Assembly: GCF_014874095.1 (NCBI RefSeq) | Contig: NZ_JADBEB010000001.1 | Coordinates: 9,548,001 to 9,612,000, forward strand | Length of the DNA: 64,000 bases | Direction of reading: 5' to 3' | Source: Plantactinospora soyae | GTDB lineage: Bacteria > Actinomycetota > Actinomycetes > Mycobacteriales > Micromonosporaceae | Shown here: positions 47,599 to 56,699 of the stretch, in pieces | How the letters are laid out: the number at the start of each line of letters is the position of its first letter | How positions within the stretch are numbered: position 1 is the first letter of the stretch | Notes under the pieces: model-generated | Told to the model about the DNA's origin: nothing | What the model saw: the letters and a program-made list of their open reading frames with translations, nothing else | The model's database searches: none | Made by a program: the position numbers and the translations under genes

Positions 47599-48294
47599 TT
47601 ACCAACGTCCGTCGGCGCGTAGCACCTTCTGCCCCGAGACGTAGAGATCGTCGGCCCCGAGCAGCAACAGCCGGACCACCTCGGTCGCCACCTGCTCGGG
47701 CAGCGCGAAGATCGTGTCGAGGAAGTCGGCACCGACCCGTTCCTGGAGCTTGGTGTGCATCGGGCCGGGATGGATCTCCATCACCTTGATGCTGTTCGTC
47801 CCCTGCGCCTCGGCCAACGACTCGACCAGGCTGGTGCCGAAGCTCTTCGTGGCCCGGTAGAGCGGGATGCCGGGCCGGGGCACGTCGGTCGCCAGCGCGC
47901 TGACGTAGACGATGTTGCCGTACCCCTGTTCCCGCATCCGGATCAGCGCCTCGTGGAACAGGAACGCGGTGCCGAGCACGTTCACCTCGACCGCCTGGCG
48001 GATCATCTCCGGGGAGAGTTCCTCCAACCGGCCGCCGGCCCACATCGCGGCGCAGTGGGCCAGGCCGTCGATCGGGCCGTACCGGACGACGACCTCGGCC
48101 AGGGTGTCCCGGACCTGCTCGCTGCGGGACACGTCGCAGACGATGCCGTCGCAGCCCAACTCGTCCCGGGCCCGGGACACCTCGTCCGGCAGGTTGCCGA
48201 GAACGACCACCCGGTGCTCGGGGGCGAGGATCCGGGCCACCTCCATCCCGAGCCCGCTGGTGCCGCCGTCCACCACGAATGTCCTGGGGTTCAT
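47599..48294 (-). CDS. Short-chain dehydrogenase/reductase
   Basis: 231 residues. The cofactor motif is FVVDGGTSGLGMEVARIL (GGTSGLG, a variant of TGxxxGxG), with DIxD-like CDVSRSEQ and HCAAMWAGG in the NNAG position. The active site has Ser in IVYVSALATD and YRATK as the YxxxK pair. GGAG is seven bases before the ATG at 48294. The substrate is unknown. It is co-transcribed with the MFS gene. Confidence 0.85.
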   Translation of the reverse strand: MNPRTFVVDGGTSGLGMEVARILAPEHRVVVLGNLPDEVSRARDELGCDGIVCDVSRSEQVRDTLAEVVVRYGPIDGLAHCAAMWAGGRLEELSPEMIRQAVEVNVLGTAFLFHEALIRMREQGYGNIVYVSALATDVPRPGIPLYRATKSFGTSLVESLAEAQGTNSIKVMEIHPGPMHTKLQERVGADFLDTIFALPEQVATEVVRLLLLGADDLYVSGQKVLRADGRW

Positions 48295-48453
48295 AGGCCC
48301 ACTCCAGTTCCTGTCCGCGGCTCCCGGCCAACCACACCCGTCCTAGCAAGGAGGTTTCCACCTCGCGCCGGGACGTGCGGCAGGATCGGGCAATCGCGGT
48401 ACCCGATCCTGATCGCCGGGTGGGGTGTTTCCGCAGGAGTGGGCCCGACCGGC

Positions 48454-48492
48454 CGCCCTGACCGGATCAGCGTCGCCCTGACCGGATCAGCG
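48454..48492. repeat. 20-bp-period tandem duplication at a stop codon
   Basis: CGCCCTGACCGGATCAGCG occurs at 48454-48472 and 48474-48492. The second copy holds the TGA (48487-48489) of the ferredoxin reductase gene read on the minus strand. Confidence 0.9.
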
Positions 48493-49761
48493 CAGCAGGT
48501 CGGTCAGCGGCACCTCGGGATCGGCCAACCGGTCCGGGTCGACGGACCTGCCCTGGTGGCCGGCCCGGACCAGCGCCTCCAGCGGCTCGCCGTCGTCCCA
48601 GCGGTTCACGTTCATCGCGGCCAGCACCCGGCCGGCACGCAGCCAGAACGCGACGAACTCCGGATCGGCCGTCGGGCGGATCGACGGATCACCCCGGAAC
48701 ACCACCCGGTCGTAACCGTCCGGCCCGACGTGGCCCCGGTACTCCATGCCGAGCGACGGGGTGTCGGTGTACTGGTCGGTGAAGAAGTACGGGATGCGGT
48801 CGTACTCGACCGGCTGGCCGAGCATCGACCGGGCCGCGGCCGGGCCACCGTTGCGGGCGTTCGACCAGTGCTCGACCCGCAACCGGGCCGCCAGCAGCGG
48901 ATGGTACGCGGCGGCGACGTCACCGCAGGCGTAGATGTCGGGATCGGCGGTCCGCAGCGCGGCGTCGACCACGATCCCGTCGTCCACCTCCAGCTTGGCC
49001 GCCTCGGCCAGCTCGGTGGCCGGCCGGATGCCCACCCCGACCAGCACCAGATCGGCGGGGAGTTCCGTTCCGTCGTCCAGCACCACACCGGTCAGCCGGC
49101 CGCCCCGCGCACCGAACTCGCGTACCCCGGCGCCGAACCGGAAGTCCACCCCGTGGGCCAGGTGCAGGTCGCGGTAGATCGCCGCCACCTCCGCACCGAG
49201 AACCTGGCGCAGCGGAAGCTCGTCCTTCTCCACCACGGTGACCGGGCAGCCGTGCGTACGGGCGGCGGCAGCCACCTCCAGGCCGATCCAGCCGGCGCCG
49301 ACGACCACCACCGGCCCGCCGGAGCGCAGCGCGGCGCCCAGCTCGTCCGAGTGCTCGATCCCGCGCAGGTAACGGACCTCGGGCAGGTCGGCACCGGGTA
49401 CGTCGAGGGTCCGGACCCGGGAACCGGTGGCGAGCAGCAGCTTGTCGTAGCGCAGCGGCTCGGAGCCGTCCAGGGTGAGCGTCCGGGACTCCGGATCGAG
49501 GTCGGTGGCCCGACGCCCCAGCAGCAGTTCGACCCGCTGCTGGCCGTACCAGTCCGCGTCGTGCACGAAGGCCTTCTCCCTCGGCTCCGTCCCGAGCAGA
49601 TGGCCCTTGGACAGCGGCGGTCGTTCGTACGGTCGCTCGATCTCCTCACCGACCAGCACGATCCGGCCGACGAAGCCCTCCGCGCGAAGTGTCTCGGCGG
49701 CCTTCGCTCCGGCCAGCGAGGCACCGACGATCACGAAGGTAAGTCCACTCGGTTGCGTCAT
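48487..49761 (-). CDS. Ferredoxin reductase-type FAD/NAD(P)-dependent oxidoreductase
   Basis: 424 residues. The FAD motif is FVIVGASLAGAKAAETLRAEGF (residues about 9-30), then ERPYERPPLSKGHLLG, the NAD(P) motif VVVVGAGWIGLEVAAAAR (about 155-172), and IYACGDVAAAYHP near 300, followed by a reductase C-terminal domain (FAFWLRAGRVLAAMNVNRW-like). This is the rubredoxin/ferredoxin reductase family that supplies electrons to P450s or dioxygenases. No partner gene is adjacent. The ATG at 49761 has only a weak AGGG site. Confidence 0.9.
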   Translation of the reverse strand: MTQPSGLTFVIVGASLAGAKAAETLRAEGFVGRIVLVGEEIERPYERPPLSKGHLLGTEPREKAFVHDADWYGQQRVELLLGRRATDLDPESRTLTLDGSEPLRYDKLLLATGSRVRTLDVPGADLPEVRYLRGIEHSDELGAALRSGGPVVVVGAGWIGLEVAAAARTHGCPVTVVEKDELPLRQVLGAEVAAIYRDLHLAHGVDFRFGAGVREFGARGGRLTGVVLDDGTELPADLVLVGVGIRPATELAEAAKLEVDDGIVVDAALRTADPDIYACGDVAAAYHPLLAARLRVEHWSNARNGGPAAARSMLGQPVEYDRIPYFFTDQYTDTPSLGMEYRGHVGPDGYDRVVFRGDPSIRPTADPEFVAFWLRAGRVLAAMNVNRWDDGEPLEALVRAGHQGRSVDPDRLADPEVPLTDLLR

Positions 49762-49972
49762 GCTCGTCAGCTTGCCCTGTCGACCCTCTTGATCACACCT
49801 GGTCGATCCCGCCGATCGGTCCACCTGCGGCGCGAAGGTGAGTCGGCCTCGCACCGCCGACCGGGACCGGGACCGCCGGCCATCCGCTCGCCTCGATGCG
49901 ACACCCCGGCGTCATCAGGGGTTCCACGTCGATGCTTGCCCCGTTAAGAGTGGCCCTCCAAGGTTACCGCCC

Positions 49973-51499
49973 ATGAGGAAGATCAATCGCCGCATCTTCG
50001 TCCTGGGTGGACTCGGGGCCGTCGGTGCCGTGGCGGTCCCGATGAAGAGCGCCCTGGCCGCGGCCCCCTACCCATTCAAGCTGGGCGTGGCCTCCGGTGA
50101 ACCAGCACCGGACAGCGTCGTCCTGTGGACCCGGCTCGCCCCGTCGCCGCTGAACGCCGACGGGCAGGGCGGGATGGCCAACGCCGACGTGACCGTCGAG
50201 TGGCAGGTCTCGGCCAACGAACGGTTCAGCACGCTGGTCGCCTCGGGTTCGGTCGCGGCCCGGTTCGCCGACGCGCACTCGGTGCACGTGATCGCCGGTG
50301 GGCTCGCTCCGGACGCCGACTACTTCTACCGGTTCCGGGCCCAGGGGCACGTCTCGCCGGTCGGACGTACCCGGACCGCACCGGCGACCGGCAGCTTCGG
50401 CCGGGACCTGGTGATGGCCTTCGCCTCCTGCGCGCACTACGAGTCGGGCTACTACACGGCGTACCGCCGGTTGGCCGAGGACAACCCCGGCCTCGTCCTG
50501 CACCTCGGCGACTACCTCTACGAGGACGCCACCTCCGCCGGCTCGGTACGCGAACACGCCGGCGCCGAGATCGTCTCGCTGGCCGACTACCGCCGCCGGT
50601 ACGCCCAGTACAAGTCCGACCCGGACCTCCAGGCGGCACACGCGGCGGCACCCTGGCTGCTGGTCCCGGACGACCACGAGGTGGAGAACAACTACGCCGG
50701 CACGGTACGGGAGAACAACACCCCATCGCTGACCGCCGCACAGTGGACCGCCCGGCGTACGGCGGCGTACCGGGCGTACTACGAGAACCTGCCGCTGCGG
50801 CCGAGTTCGGCACCGGTCGGCAACAGCATCTCGCTGTACCGCCGGATCCGCTGGGGCCAGCTCGCCACCTTCCACATGCTCGACACCCGGCAGTTCCGCG
50901 ACGACCAGGCCTGTGGGGACGGGCGGAAGGTCTGCGCCGACGCGGACCTGCCGAGCCGTAGCCTGACCGGTGCCGCCCAGGAGGCGTGGCTGCTCGACGG
51001 CCTGGCCCAGCACTACGGCACCTGGGACATCATGGGTCAGCAGGTCTTCTTCGCCCGGCAGCTCGACGCGGCCGGGGCGGCCAGCATGGACTCCTGGGAC
51101 GGCTACCGCGCCTCCCGGTCCCGGGTGCAGCAGGGGTGGACCCAGCGCGCCGTCCGCAACCCGGTGGTGCTGACCGGCGACGTCCACCAGGCCTGGGCGA
51201 ACAACCTGAAGGCCGACTACGCCAACCCGGCGTCGGCGACCATCGGCACCGAGCTGGTGTGCACCTCGATCTCCTCCGGCGGCAACGGGTCCGCCGACAC
51301 GGCGATCCCGAACGGCAGCGTCAACCCGCACATCCGGTTCTTCTCCAACCGGCGTGGCTATGTGCGTACCACGATCGGCCGGACCCAGCTCCGGGCCGAC
51401 TTCCGGGCGGTGGCCAGTGTCACCGAGCACGGCGCCCCGGTTTCCACGGTCGGTTCGTTCGTCATCGCCGATGGCCAGCCCGGCCTCCAGTCCGTCTGA
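49973..51499 (+). CDS. PhoD-type alkaline phosphatase, Tat-exported
   Basis: 508 residues. The Tat signal is INRRIFVLGGLGAVGAVAVP. An N-terminal beta domain (KLGVASGEPAPDSVVLWTRLAP) is followed by the PhoD metallophosphatase core: AFASCAHYESGYYTAY, LVLHLGDYLYED, LLVPDDHEVENNYAG, MLDTRQFRDDQACG, VVLTGDVHQAWA. Metal-binding Cys/Asp/His positions are present. It hydrolyses phosphomono- or diesters outside the cell. The ATG at 49973 has a weak AAGG site; GTT-x repeats upstream do not make a convincing PHO box. Confidence 0.92.
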   Translation: MRKINRRIFVLGGLGAVGAVAVPMKSALAAAPYPFKLGVASGEPAPDSVVLWTRLAPSPLNADGQGGMANADVTVEWQVSANERFSTLVASGSVAARFADAHSVHVIAGGLAPDADYFYRFRAQGHVSPVGRTRTAPATGSFGRDLVMAFASCAHYESGYYTAYRRLAEDNPGLVLHLGDYLYEDATSAGSVREHAGAEIVSLADYRRRYAQYKSDPDLQAAHAAAPWLLVPDDHEVENNYAGTVRENNTPSLTAAQWTARRTAAYRAYYENLPLRPSSAPVGNSISLYRRIRWGQLATFHMLDTRQFRDDQACGDGRKVCADADLPSRSLTGAAQEAWLLDGLAQHYGTWDIMGQQVFFARQLDAAGAASMDSWDGYRASRSRVQQGWTQRAVRNPVVLTGDVHQAWANNLKADYANPASATIGTELVCTSISSGGNGSADTAIPNGSVNPHIRFFSNRRGYVRTTIGRTQLRADFRAVASVTEHGAPVSTVGSFVIADGQPGLQSV

Positions 51500-51514
51500 A
51501 ACAGGAGTGCCCGG

Positions 51515-52984
51515 ATGACCGCCATCACCTCGCTGCTCGTCACGTCCCTACTCGCGATCTCCCTGCCGGCCGGCCCGGCGACCCCGGTTCCCGCCACCCC
51601 GGCGGTTCCGCCGACCACCAGCCCGGTTCCCACCAGCCCGGTCCCGGTCACCCCGATCCCCACCCCCGCCACCCCCACGACTCCGGCCGGCACCGGCCCG
51701 GCGACGTCCGCGCCCACCAGCCCGGCGCCCACCAGCCCGGCGACTCCGCCGATGCCGGGTCGTCCGGCGGTTCCGCCGCCCGCCGGCCTGGTCGCGGCGG
51801 CCGTACCGGTCACCTGGACCACCGCCAACAGCGTCGCCACCGGGGACCAGGACGTACCGGCGATCGCCGCCAACCGCAACGGCCGGGTCGCCGTCGTCTG
51901 GGAGGACGACCGCGACGCGACCGCCCCGGAGGACGACCTCCACTCGGAGGTCTACCTGCGGGTCTTCAACAACGGCACCCCGGTGTACGAGCTGAAGCTC
52001 TCCGCCGGTGGCACCGCCGGAACCAACTGGAAGCACGTCACCCCGGACGTCGGGATCGACGACCGGGGCAACGTCGTGGTCGTCTGGTCGGACGACCCGG
52101 ACGGCAACGGCTTCTACAACGTGCCATACCGGGTGGTGTCGCCGACCGGCAGCGTGCTCGCCTCGGGCCGGGCCAACGCCGCCGCCGACGGCCAACAGCT
52201 CTGGCCGAAGGTGTCGGTCGACCCGGACGGTGTGCCGAACAGCACCACCGCGGTCGGGTTCACCGTGGTCTGGGAGGACGTCCAGGGCACCCTGCCGCCC
52301 TCGGTCCGGGCCGCCGGCTACACCGGCAACACCACGAAGGCGTACGAGGTGCTGGTCAGCCAGGCGACCGGCTCGCATCACCGCCCGGACGTGGCGGTGT
52401 CGGCCTCCGGTGACGCGATCGTCGTCTGGGACGAGGACTCCGACGCCAACGCCAGCTTCAACATCGGCCTCGCCCGGTTCGCCCGGTCCAACGGCGCGGT
52501 GAACCTGTCCCGGCGGGTGGCCAACTCGGCGTCCGGCGGCCAGCAGCGGCGCCCGGCGGTGGCGGCCAACTTCACCGGCGACTTCAGCGTCGCCTGGGAG
52601 TCCGACCACACCGGAACTCCGGGTGTCTGGACCCGGTCGTTCAGCGGTACCGGCGCCGCCCGGCACGACGACGTCGAGGCGTCCACCGGCACGGGTGCCG
52701 TCGCTCCCACGGTCGGCATCGACGACCAGGCCAACGCGGTGGTCGGCTGGACGGTGCAGATGGCCAGCCAGGACGTCGCGGCCCGGGGCTTCAACCGGGA
52801 CGGTACGGGCACCGGCCGGCTGCCCGGTCAGGTGCTCGGCCAGACGACGACGGGTCGACAGGAGCAGATCGCGCTCACCTCCTCCCCCTGGGGTGAGGTC
52901 AGCGTCTGCTACACCGACGACAACGACGGCAACCTGTTCGACCAGATCATCCTGGGGGTGGACGGCTCGAACTCCGACTGGTAA
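51515..52984 (+). CDS. Secreted beta-propeller-like protein with Pro/Thr linker
   Basis: 489 residues; AGGAG eight bases before the ATG, 15 bases after the PhoD stop. A signal peptide covers residues 1 to about 20, then about 75 residues of Pro/Thr/Ala repeats (TSPVPVTPIPTPATP type) form a long linker. The globular part shows five or six repeats ending in VVWEDD, VVVWSDDPDG, FTVVWEDVQG, IVVWDEDSDA, VAWESDHTG, separated by about 50-60 residues, which suggests a beta-propeller. It ends at NSDW with no anchor. I assign no enzymatic role. Co-transcription with phoD suggests a phosphate-related or surface function. Confidence 0.8.
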   Translation: MTAITSLLVTSLLAISLPAGPATPVPATPAVPPTTSPVPTSPVPVTPIPTPATPTTPAGTGPATSAPTSPAPTSPATPPMPGRPAVPPPAGLVAAAVPVTWTTANSVATGDQDVPAIAANRNGRVAVVWEDDRDATAPEDDLHSEVYLRVFNNGTPVYELKLSAGGTAGTNWKHVTPDVGIDDRGNVVVVWSDDPDGNGFYNVPYRVVSPTGSVLASGRANAAADGQQLWPKVSVDPDGVPNSTTAVGFTVVWEDVQGTLPPSVRAAGYTGNTTKAYEVLVSQATGSHHRPDVAVSASGDAIVVWDEDSDANASFNIGLARFARSNGAVNLSRRVANSASGGQQRRPAVAANFTGDFSVAWESDHTGTPGVWTRSFSGTGAARHDDVEASTGTGAVAPTVGIDDQANAVVGWTVQMASQDVAARGFNRDGTGTGRLPGQVLGQTTTGRQEQIALTSSPWGEVSVCYTDDNDGNLFDQIILGVDGSNSDW

Positions 52985-52994
52985 CCCGAAATGG

Positions 52995-53048
52995 CTCCGG
53001 CCGCCGGTCGCCGCACCCCCGACGGTGTGCGTCGCCCGGCGGCCGGAG
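52995..53048. terminator. Bidirectional terminator, 13-bp stem
   Basis: CTCCGGCCGCCGG (52995-53007) pairs perfectly with CCGGCGGCCGGAG (53036-53048) between convergent genes. The 28-base loop is partly self-complementary. Confidence 0.8.
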
Positions 53049-53062
53049 TTTCCGTCGCGGTG

Positions 53063-54103
53063 TCATCCGCCGCCGTGTTCGCGCTGTCCCGGGGGCACCG
53101 CCCCGGGGCCCTCGCCGCACGAGGCCCGGGCCACCAGTGTCGGCGCGAGGATCAGGGTGACCGGCTCGTCGGGGCGTTCGACGACGAGTTCGGCCGCCCG
53201 CCGGCCCATCTGGTACGACGGCTGGGCGATCACGCTGATCCCGAGCGCGGGAGCCCAGGCGAAGTCGTCCATCGTCAGGAACGCGACGTCGTCGGGGATC
53301 GCGACGCCCCGGCCGGTCAGCGCCGAGTGGACGGCGACGGTGAGCCGGCCGGTGGTGCAGACGACCGCGTCCAGCGGCCGGTCGCGGCTCCGGGCCCACG
53401 CGAGCAGCGAGCCCACGGCATCGCCCACCTCCGTCTCGCTCTCCGCGACGGTCACCGCCTCCTCGGGCAGCGGCAGACCGAGTTCGGCGAGCGCCTGCCG
53501 CAGTCCCGCCGTGCGTTCGAGCTGGGAGGGCCGGCGCCCGGCGGTGACGACCCCGACCGACGTCCGGCCGTGCCCGGTCAGGTGCGTGGCCATCAGCCGA
53601 CCGGCCGCGACGTTGTCCAGGCTGACCGAGTGCACCCCGGGCGGCGGGTCCGGCACGGTACGCGCGACGACCACGCACGGCGCGCCGCTCTCGGCCATCC
53701 GCCGGGTACGACTGTCGGCCGTCTCGCCGGTCGTCATGATCAGCCCCCGGACCCGCTGCTCGTCCATCGCCCGTACCTGGGCGACCTCCCGGTCGACCTG
53801 GCGGAACGTGTTGGTGAACAGCACGAGACTGTCGTTGGCGGCGGCGACCTCGTCGATGCCACGGATCAGATCGAGGTAGAAGGGGCTGGTCAGGTCCCGG
53901 ATGACGACTCCGATCGTGCTGGAGTGCCCGGCGAAGATGCTCCGGGTGAGCGCATTGGGGGTGTACGCCAGCCGGGCGACCGCCTCCCGTACCCGCCCGG
54001 CCGTCGGTTCGGCGACCGCGCCACCGTTGAGTACCCGGGAGACCGTGGCCGTGGAGACGCCGGCGTACGTGGCGACGTCGCCGATGGTCGCTCGCCTCAC
54101 CAT
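53063..54103 (-). CDS. LacI-family transcriptional regulator
   Basis: 346 residues. The HTH is ATIGDVATYAGVSTATVSRVLNG (residues about 5-27) with hinge TPNALTRSIFAGHSSTIGVVI. A periplasmic-binding-type effector domain follows (DLTSPFYLDLIRGIDEVAA, GLIMTTGE, VSLDNVAAGRLMATHLTGHG, DDVAFLTMDDFAWAPALGISVIAQPSYQMG). The effector is unknown, presumably a sugar or amino-sugar. The ATG at 54103 has no strong ribosome binding site. It lies 79 bases downstream of the dadA-like gene and may control it. Confidence 0.9.
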   Translation of the reverse strand: MVRRATIGDVATYAGVSTATVSRVLNGGAVAEPTAGRVREAVARLAYTPNALTRSIFAGHSSTIGVVIRDLTSPFYLDLIRGIDEVAAANDSLVLFTNTFRQVDREVAQVRAMDEQRVRGLIMTTGETADSRTRRMAESGAPCVVVARTVPDPPPGVHSVSLDNVAAGRLMATHLTGHGRTSVGVVTAGRRPSQLERTAGLRQALAELGLPLPEEAVTVAESETEVGDAVGSLLAWARSRDRPLDAVVCTTGRLTVAVHSALTGRGVAIPDDVAFLTMDDFAWAPALGISVIAQPSYQMGRRAAELVVERPDEPVTLILAPTLVARASCGEGPGAVPPGQREHGGG

Positions 54104-54182
54104 GGTCCGCGCCCGCCGTTCCGGACGACGATCTCGCCACTGAACAGCACGGTCCGTACCCGGTGCAGTTGTGCCGGATCCG

Positions 54183-55307
54183 TCACCGGGCCGCCGGGCC
54201 GAGCCGCTCGAACCGGAACGCGGCCAGGGCGTCGGCGTGGTCGGCGCCGAGCACCTCGGCCGCGACCAGGTCACCGGCGTGCACGCTCAGGGTCGCGCCG
54301 CTGTGCGAGACGGCGAAGTGGAAGTTGGGCAGCTCGACCGCCCGGCCCAGGACCGGGAGGCCGTCGCCGGGGATGGGCCGCTCCCCCACCCGGACGCTCT
54401 CCACGGTGGCGGCCCGGATCCCCGGGTAGAGCGCCCGGCCCGCCTCGACCACCTGCTCGACCGCCGACGGCTCGACCTCGACCGTCCCGCCGGCGGACCG
54501 GTACGTCGCACCGTCGATCTCCTCGCTGTGCAGCAGCAGCCGTCCGGCGCCGTCGGGACGCAGGTGGACCAGTGGGGCGTGGACGACCCGGGACACCGAA
54601 ACCGCGACCGGCGAGGTGTAGACGAGCACGCCCCGGGTGTTGCGCATCGGCAGGGCCAGTCCGGCGAGGGCGGCGATCCGGTCGGCCCGTGGCCCCGCAC
54701 AGTTGACGACGGCATCCGTGCCGAGCCGCCGCCCGGAGGCGAGCCGGACCGCGCGTACCGTCCCGGCGGTCACCTCCAGGCCGGTCACGGCGTCGTTCCG
54801 GACGAGTTCGGCGCCCCGGGCGACCGCGTTCGAGAGCAGGTGGGCGATCAGGCGGGTCGGCTCGATCCAGCCCTCGCGCGGAAAGTAGGCGATCTCGTAC
54901 GCCGGAAGCGCGGCCGGGTCGATGTCGGGTTCGAGGCGTACGGCCTCGGCGCGGTCGAGCCAACGTGCCTCGTACCCGTAGTCGAGGACGCCGTCGACCT
55001 TCTCGCGCAGCTTCGCCCGCCCGGCGTCGTCGGCGGCCCACTCCAGGTTGCCGCCCTCGTGGTACCAGTCGCCGTGCGGCACCTCGGCCGCCAGTTTCCG
55101 GTGTGCCGCCATGCTCGCCACGCTGAGGTCGTGGTAGGTCCGGGGCTGCTTGCCGCAGGAGTTGGTCCAGGAGAATGTCGCGCCGGAGGTGCCGCTTCCC
55201 GGCGCACCGGCGTCCACGACGGTGACCCTGGCCCCCCGCCGGGTCAGCGAGGCGGTCACCGCCGCCCCGTAGACCCCGGCACCGATCACCACCACGTGCT
55301 CGACCAT
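54183..55307 (-). CDS. FAD-dependent amino-acid oxidase/dehydrogenase (DadA/DAO family)
   Basis: 374 residues. VVVIGAGVYGAAVTASLTRRGARVTVVDAG is the FAD-binding N-terminus. The DAO core has SGATFSWTNSC, WIEPTRLIAHLLSNAV, AVVNCAGPRADRIAALAG, and the C-terminal GDGLPVLGRAVELPNFHFAVSHSGATLSVHAGDLVA. It oxidises a D-amino acid, glycine derivative or similar amine; the substrate is unknown. GGGAGG is about 9 bases before the ATG at 55307. A 14-bp palindrome 62-75 bases upstream is a likely operator. Confidence 0.88.
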   Translation of the reverse strand: MVEHVVVIGAGVYGAAVTASLTRRGARVTVVDAGAPGSGTSGATFSWTNSCGKQPRTYHDLSVASMAAHRKLAAEVPHGDWYHEGGNLEWAADDAGRAKLREKVDGVLDYGYEARWLDRAEAVRLEPDIDPAALPAYEIAYFPREGWIEPTRLIAHLLSNAVARGAELVRNDAVTGLEVTAGTVRAVRLASGRRLGTDAVVNCAGPRADRIAALAGLALPMRNTRGVLVYTSPVAVSVSRVVHAPLVHLRPDGAGRLLLHSEEIDGATYRSAGGTVEVEPSAVEQVVEAGRALYPGIRAATVESVRVGERPIPGDGLPVLGRAVELPNFHFAVSHSGATLSVHAGDLVAAEVLGADHADALAAFRFERLGPAAR

Positions 55308-55368
55308 GCCGAGCCACCTCCCGTCCGCTCGCTGAGGTCGGTATCCCGCAGATGTTCGTCCCCGTCGA

Positions 55369-55382
55369 TGTAACTAGTTACA
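55369..55382. promoter_or_regulatory. 14-bp palindrome upstream of the dadA-like gene
   Basis: TGTAACTAGTTACA is perfectly self-complementary. It lies between the DadA-like start and the end of the dGTPase gene. A TA centre is unlike typical LacI sites (CG centre), so a GntR- or MarR-type protein may be the binder. Confidence 0.6.
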
Positions 55383-55433
55383 CGCTAGGGACCCGGTCCG
55401 GCACGGTCAACCGTTCCGAGTTCCCGGCGGGCG

Positions 55434-56699
55434 TCAGCCGGCGGCGGTGAGGCGCCGGTGCCAGGCCGTCGCCGCCGGGTCGGTCAGCGAGGCCACCTGG
55501 TCGATCACCACCCGCAGCCGGGCGGCGTCGTCGGGCGCGGCCTTCCACAGCGGCGCGAAGACCGGGTCCAGTGGTTCCGGCGCCCGTGCCACCAGCACCT
55601 CCACCAGTTCGGTCAGGATCTCCCGCTGGCGCTCGTACCAGCCCTGGGCGCCGGGGCGACGCATCACGTACCGCAGCGCCATCCCCTTGAGCAGGGCGCA
55701 CTCCGCCCGGATCCGCCGGGGTACGACGAGGTCTGCGGCGTACCGGCGCAGCGGGCCGCCGCCGAACCGGTCCTGGGTCGCCCCTACCGCCGCCGCGACG
55801 AAGCGCCCGGTCAACACGCTGGTGGTGGCCTTGAGCGCGGCCAGCGCCCGGTGGCTGCCGTCGTAGTCGACCAGTGGCGCCAGCACCGGATCGGCCAGCA
55901 GTTCCACCAGCACCTCGGCCAGCGCGCCGGCCGACTCCGTCGAGTACCGCCCGGCGACGTCGGCGCAGAGCGCGGCCCGCTCGTCGGGGTCGGTACGCAA
56001 CGGCGGCAGCCGTAACCGCAGATAGCCGCCGTGGATGCCGTCCTCGACGTCGTGCACCGAGTACGCGACGTCGTCCGCCCAGTCCATCACCTGGGCCTCC
56101 AGGCAGCGCGTGTCGTCGCCCGGGCCACCCCGGCGCAGCCAGGCGAAGGTGTCGGCGTCGTCGGCGTACACCCCGAACTTGGGCTGTCCGGGCCGACGCG
56201 GCCATGGGTACTTGCAGGTCGCGTCGAGCGATGCCCGGGTCAGGTTGAGACCGGCCGACCCGCCGTCCGGGCGGAGTACCTTGGCCTCCAGCCGGGTCAG
56301 TACGCGCAGCGTCTGGGCGTTCCCCTCGAAGCCGCCGCAGCCCTGCGCGAGAACGTCCAGGGCGTCCTCGCCGTTGTGCCCGAACGGCGGATGACCGAGG
56401 TCGTGCGCGAGCCCGGCGACGTCCACGATGTCGGGGTCGCAGCCGAGCCGGCCACCCATCTCCCGGGCGATCTGGGCGACCTCCAGGGAGTGGGTCAGCC
56501 GGGTCCGGAGGAAGTCGTCGGTGCCCGCGGTGTGCACCTGGGTCTTCGCGGCCAACCGCCGGAAGCCCGCCGAGTGCAGCACCCGGGCCCGGTCCCGCTG
56601 GTAGGGGCTCCGCCCGTAGCCGCTGTCCTTCGCCGGCTCGGCCACCATCCGCTCCGCGTCGGGCTCGCCGACCACGTCGCCGGTGCCCACCCCTGGCAT
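55434..56699 (-). CDS. Deoxyguanosinetriphosphate triphosphohydrolase-like protein (HD family)
   Basis: 421 residues. Conserved blocks are ARVLHSAGFRRLAAKTQVHTAG, RTRLTHSLEVAQIAREMG, VAGLAHDLGHPPFGHNGEDAL (the HD metal site) and EAQVMDWADDVAYSVHDVEDG. It converts dGTP or other dNTPs to nucleosides and triphosphate, controlling pools for replication. The ATG at 56699 overlaps the VOC gene stop (TGATG), which decides the start; homology begins near residue 15. Confidence 0.92.
   Translation of the reverse strand: MPGVGTGDVVGEPDAERMVAEPAKDSGYGRSPYQRDRARVLHSAGFRRLAAKTQVHTAGTDDFLRTRLTHSLEVAQIAREMGGRLGCDPDIVDVAGLAHDLGHPPFGHNGEDALDVLAQGCGGFEGNAQTLRVLTRLEAKVLRPDGGSAGLNLTRASLDATCKYPWPRRPGQPKFGVYADDADTFAWLRRGGPGDDTRCLEAQVMDWADDVAYSVHDVEDGIHGGYLRLRLPPLRTDPDERAALCADVAGRYSTESAGALAEVLVELLADPVLAPLVDYDGSHRALAALKATTSVLTGRFVAAAVGATQDRFGGGPLRRYAADLVVPRRIRAECALLKGMALRYVMRRPGAQGWYERQREILTELVEVLVARAPEPLDPVFAPLWKAAPDDAARLRVVIDQVASLTDPAATAWHRRLTAAG

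Noticed and set aside
49921-49972. Possible PHO box upstream of phoD (GTTCCAC, GTTAAGA, GTTACCG)
   Set aside because: Spacings of 22 and 20 bases and poor matches to GTTCACC make a PhoP site unconvincing.
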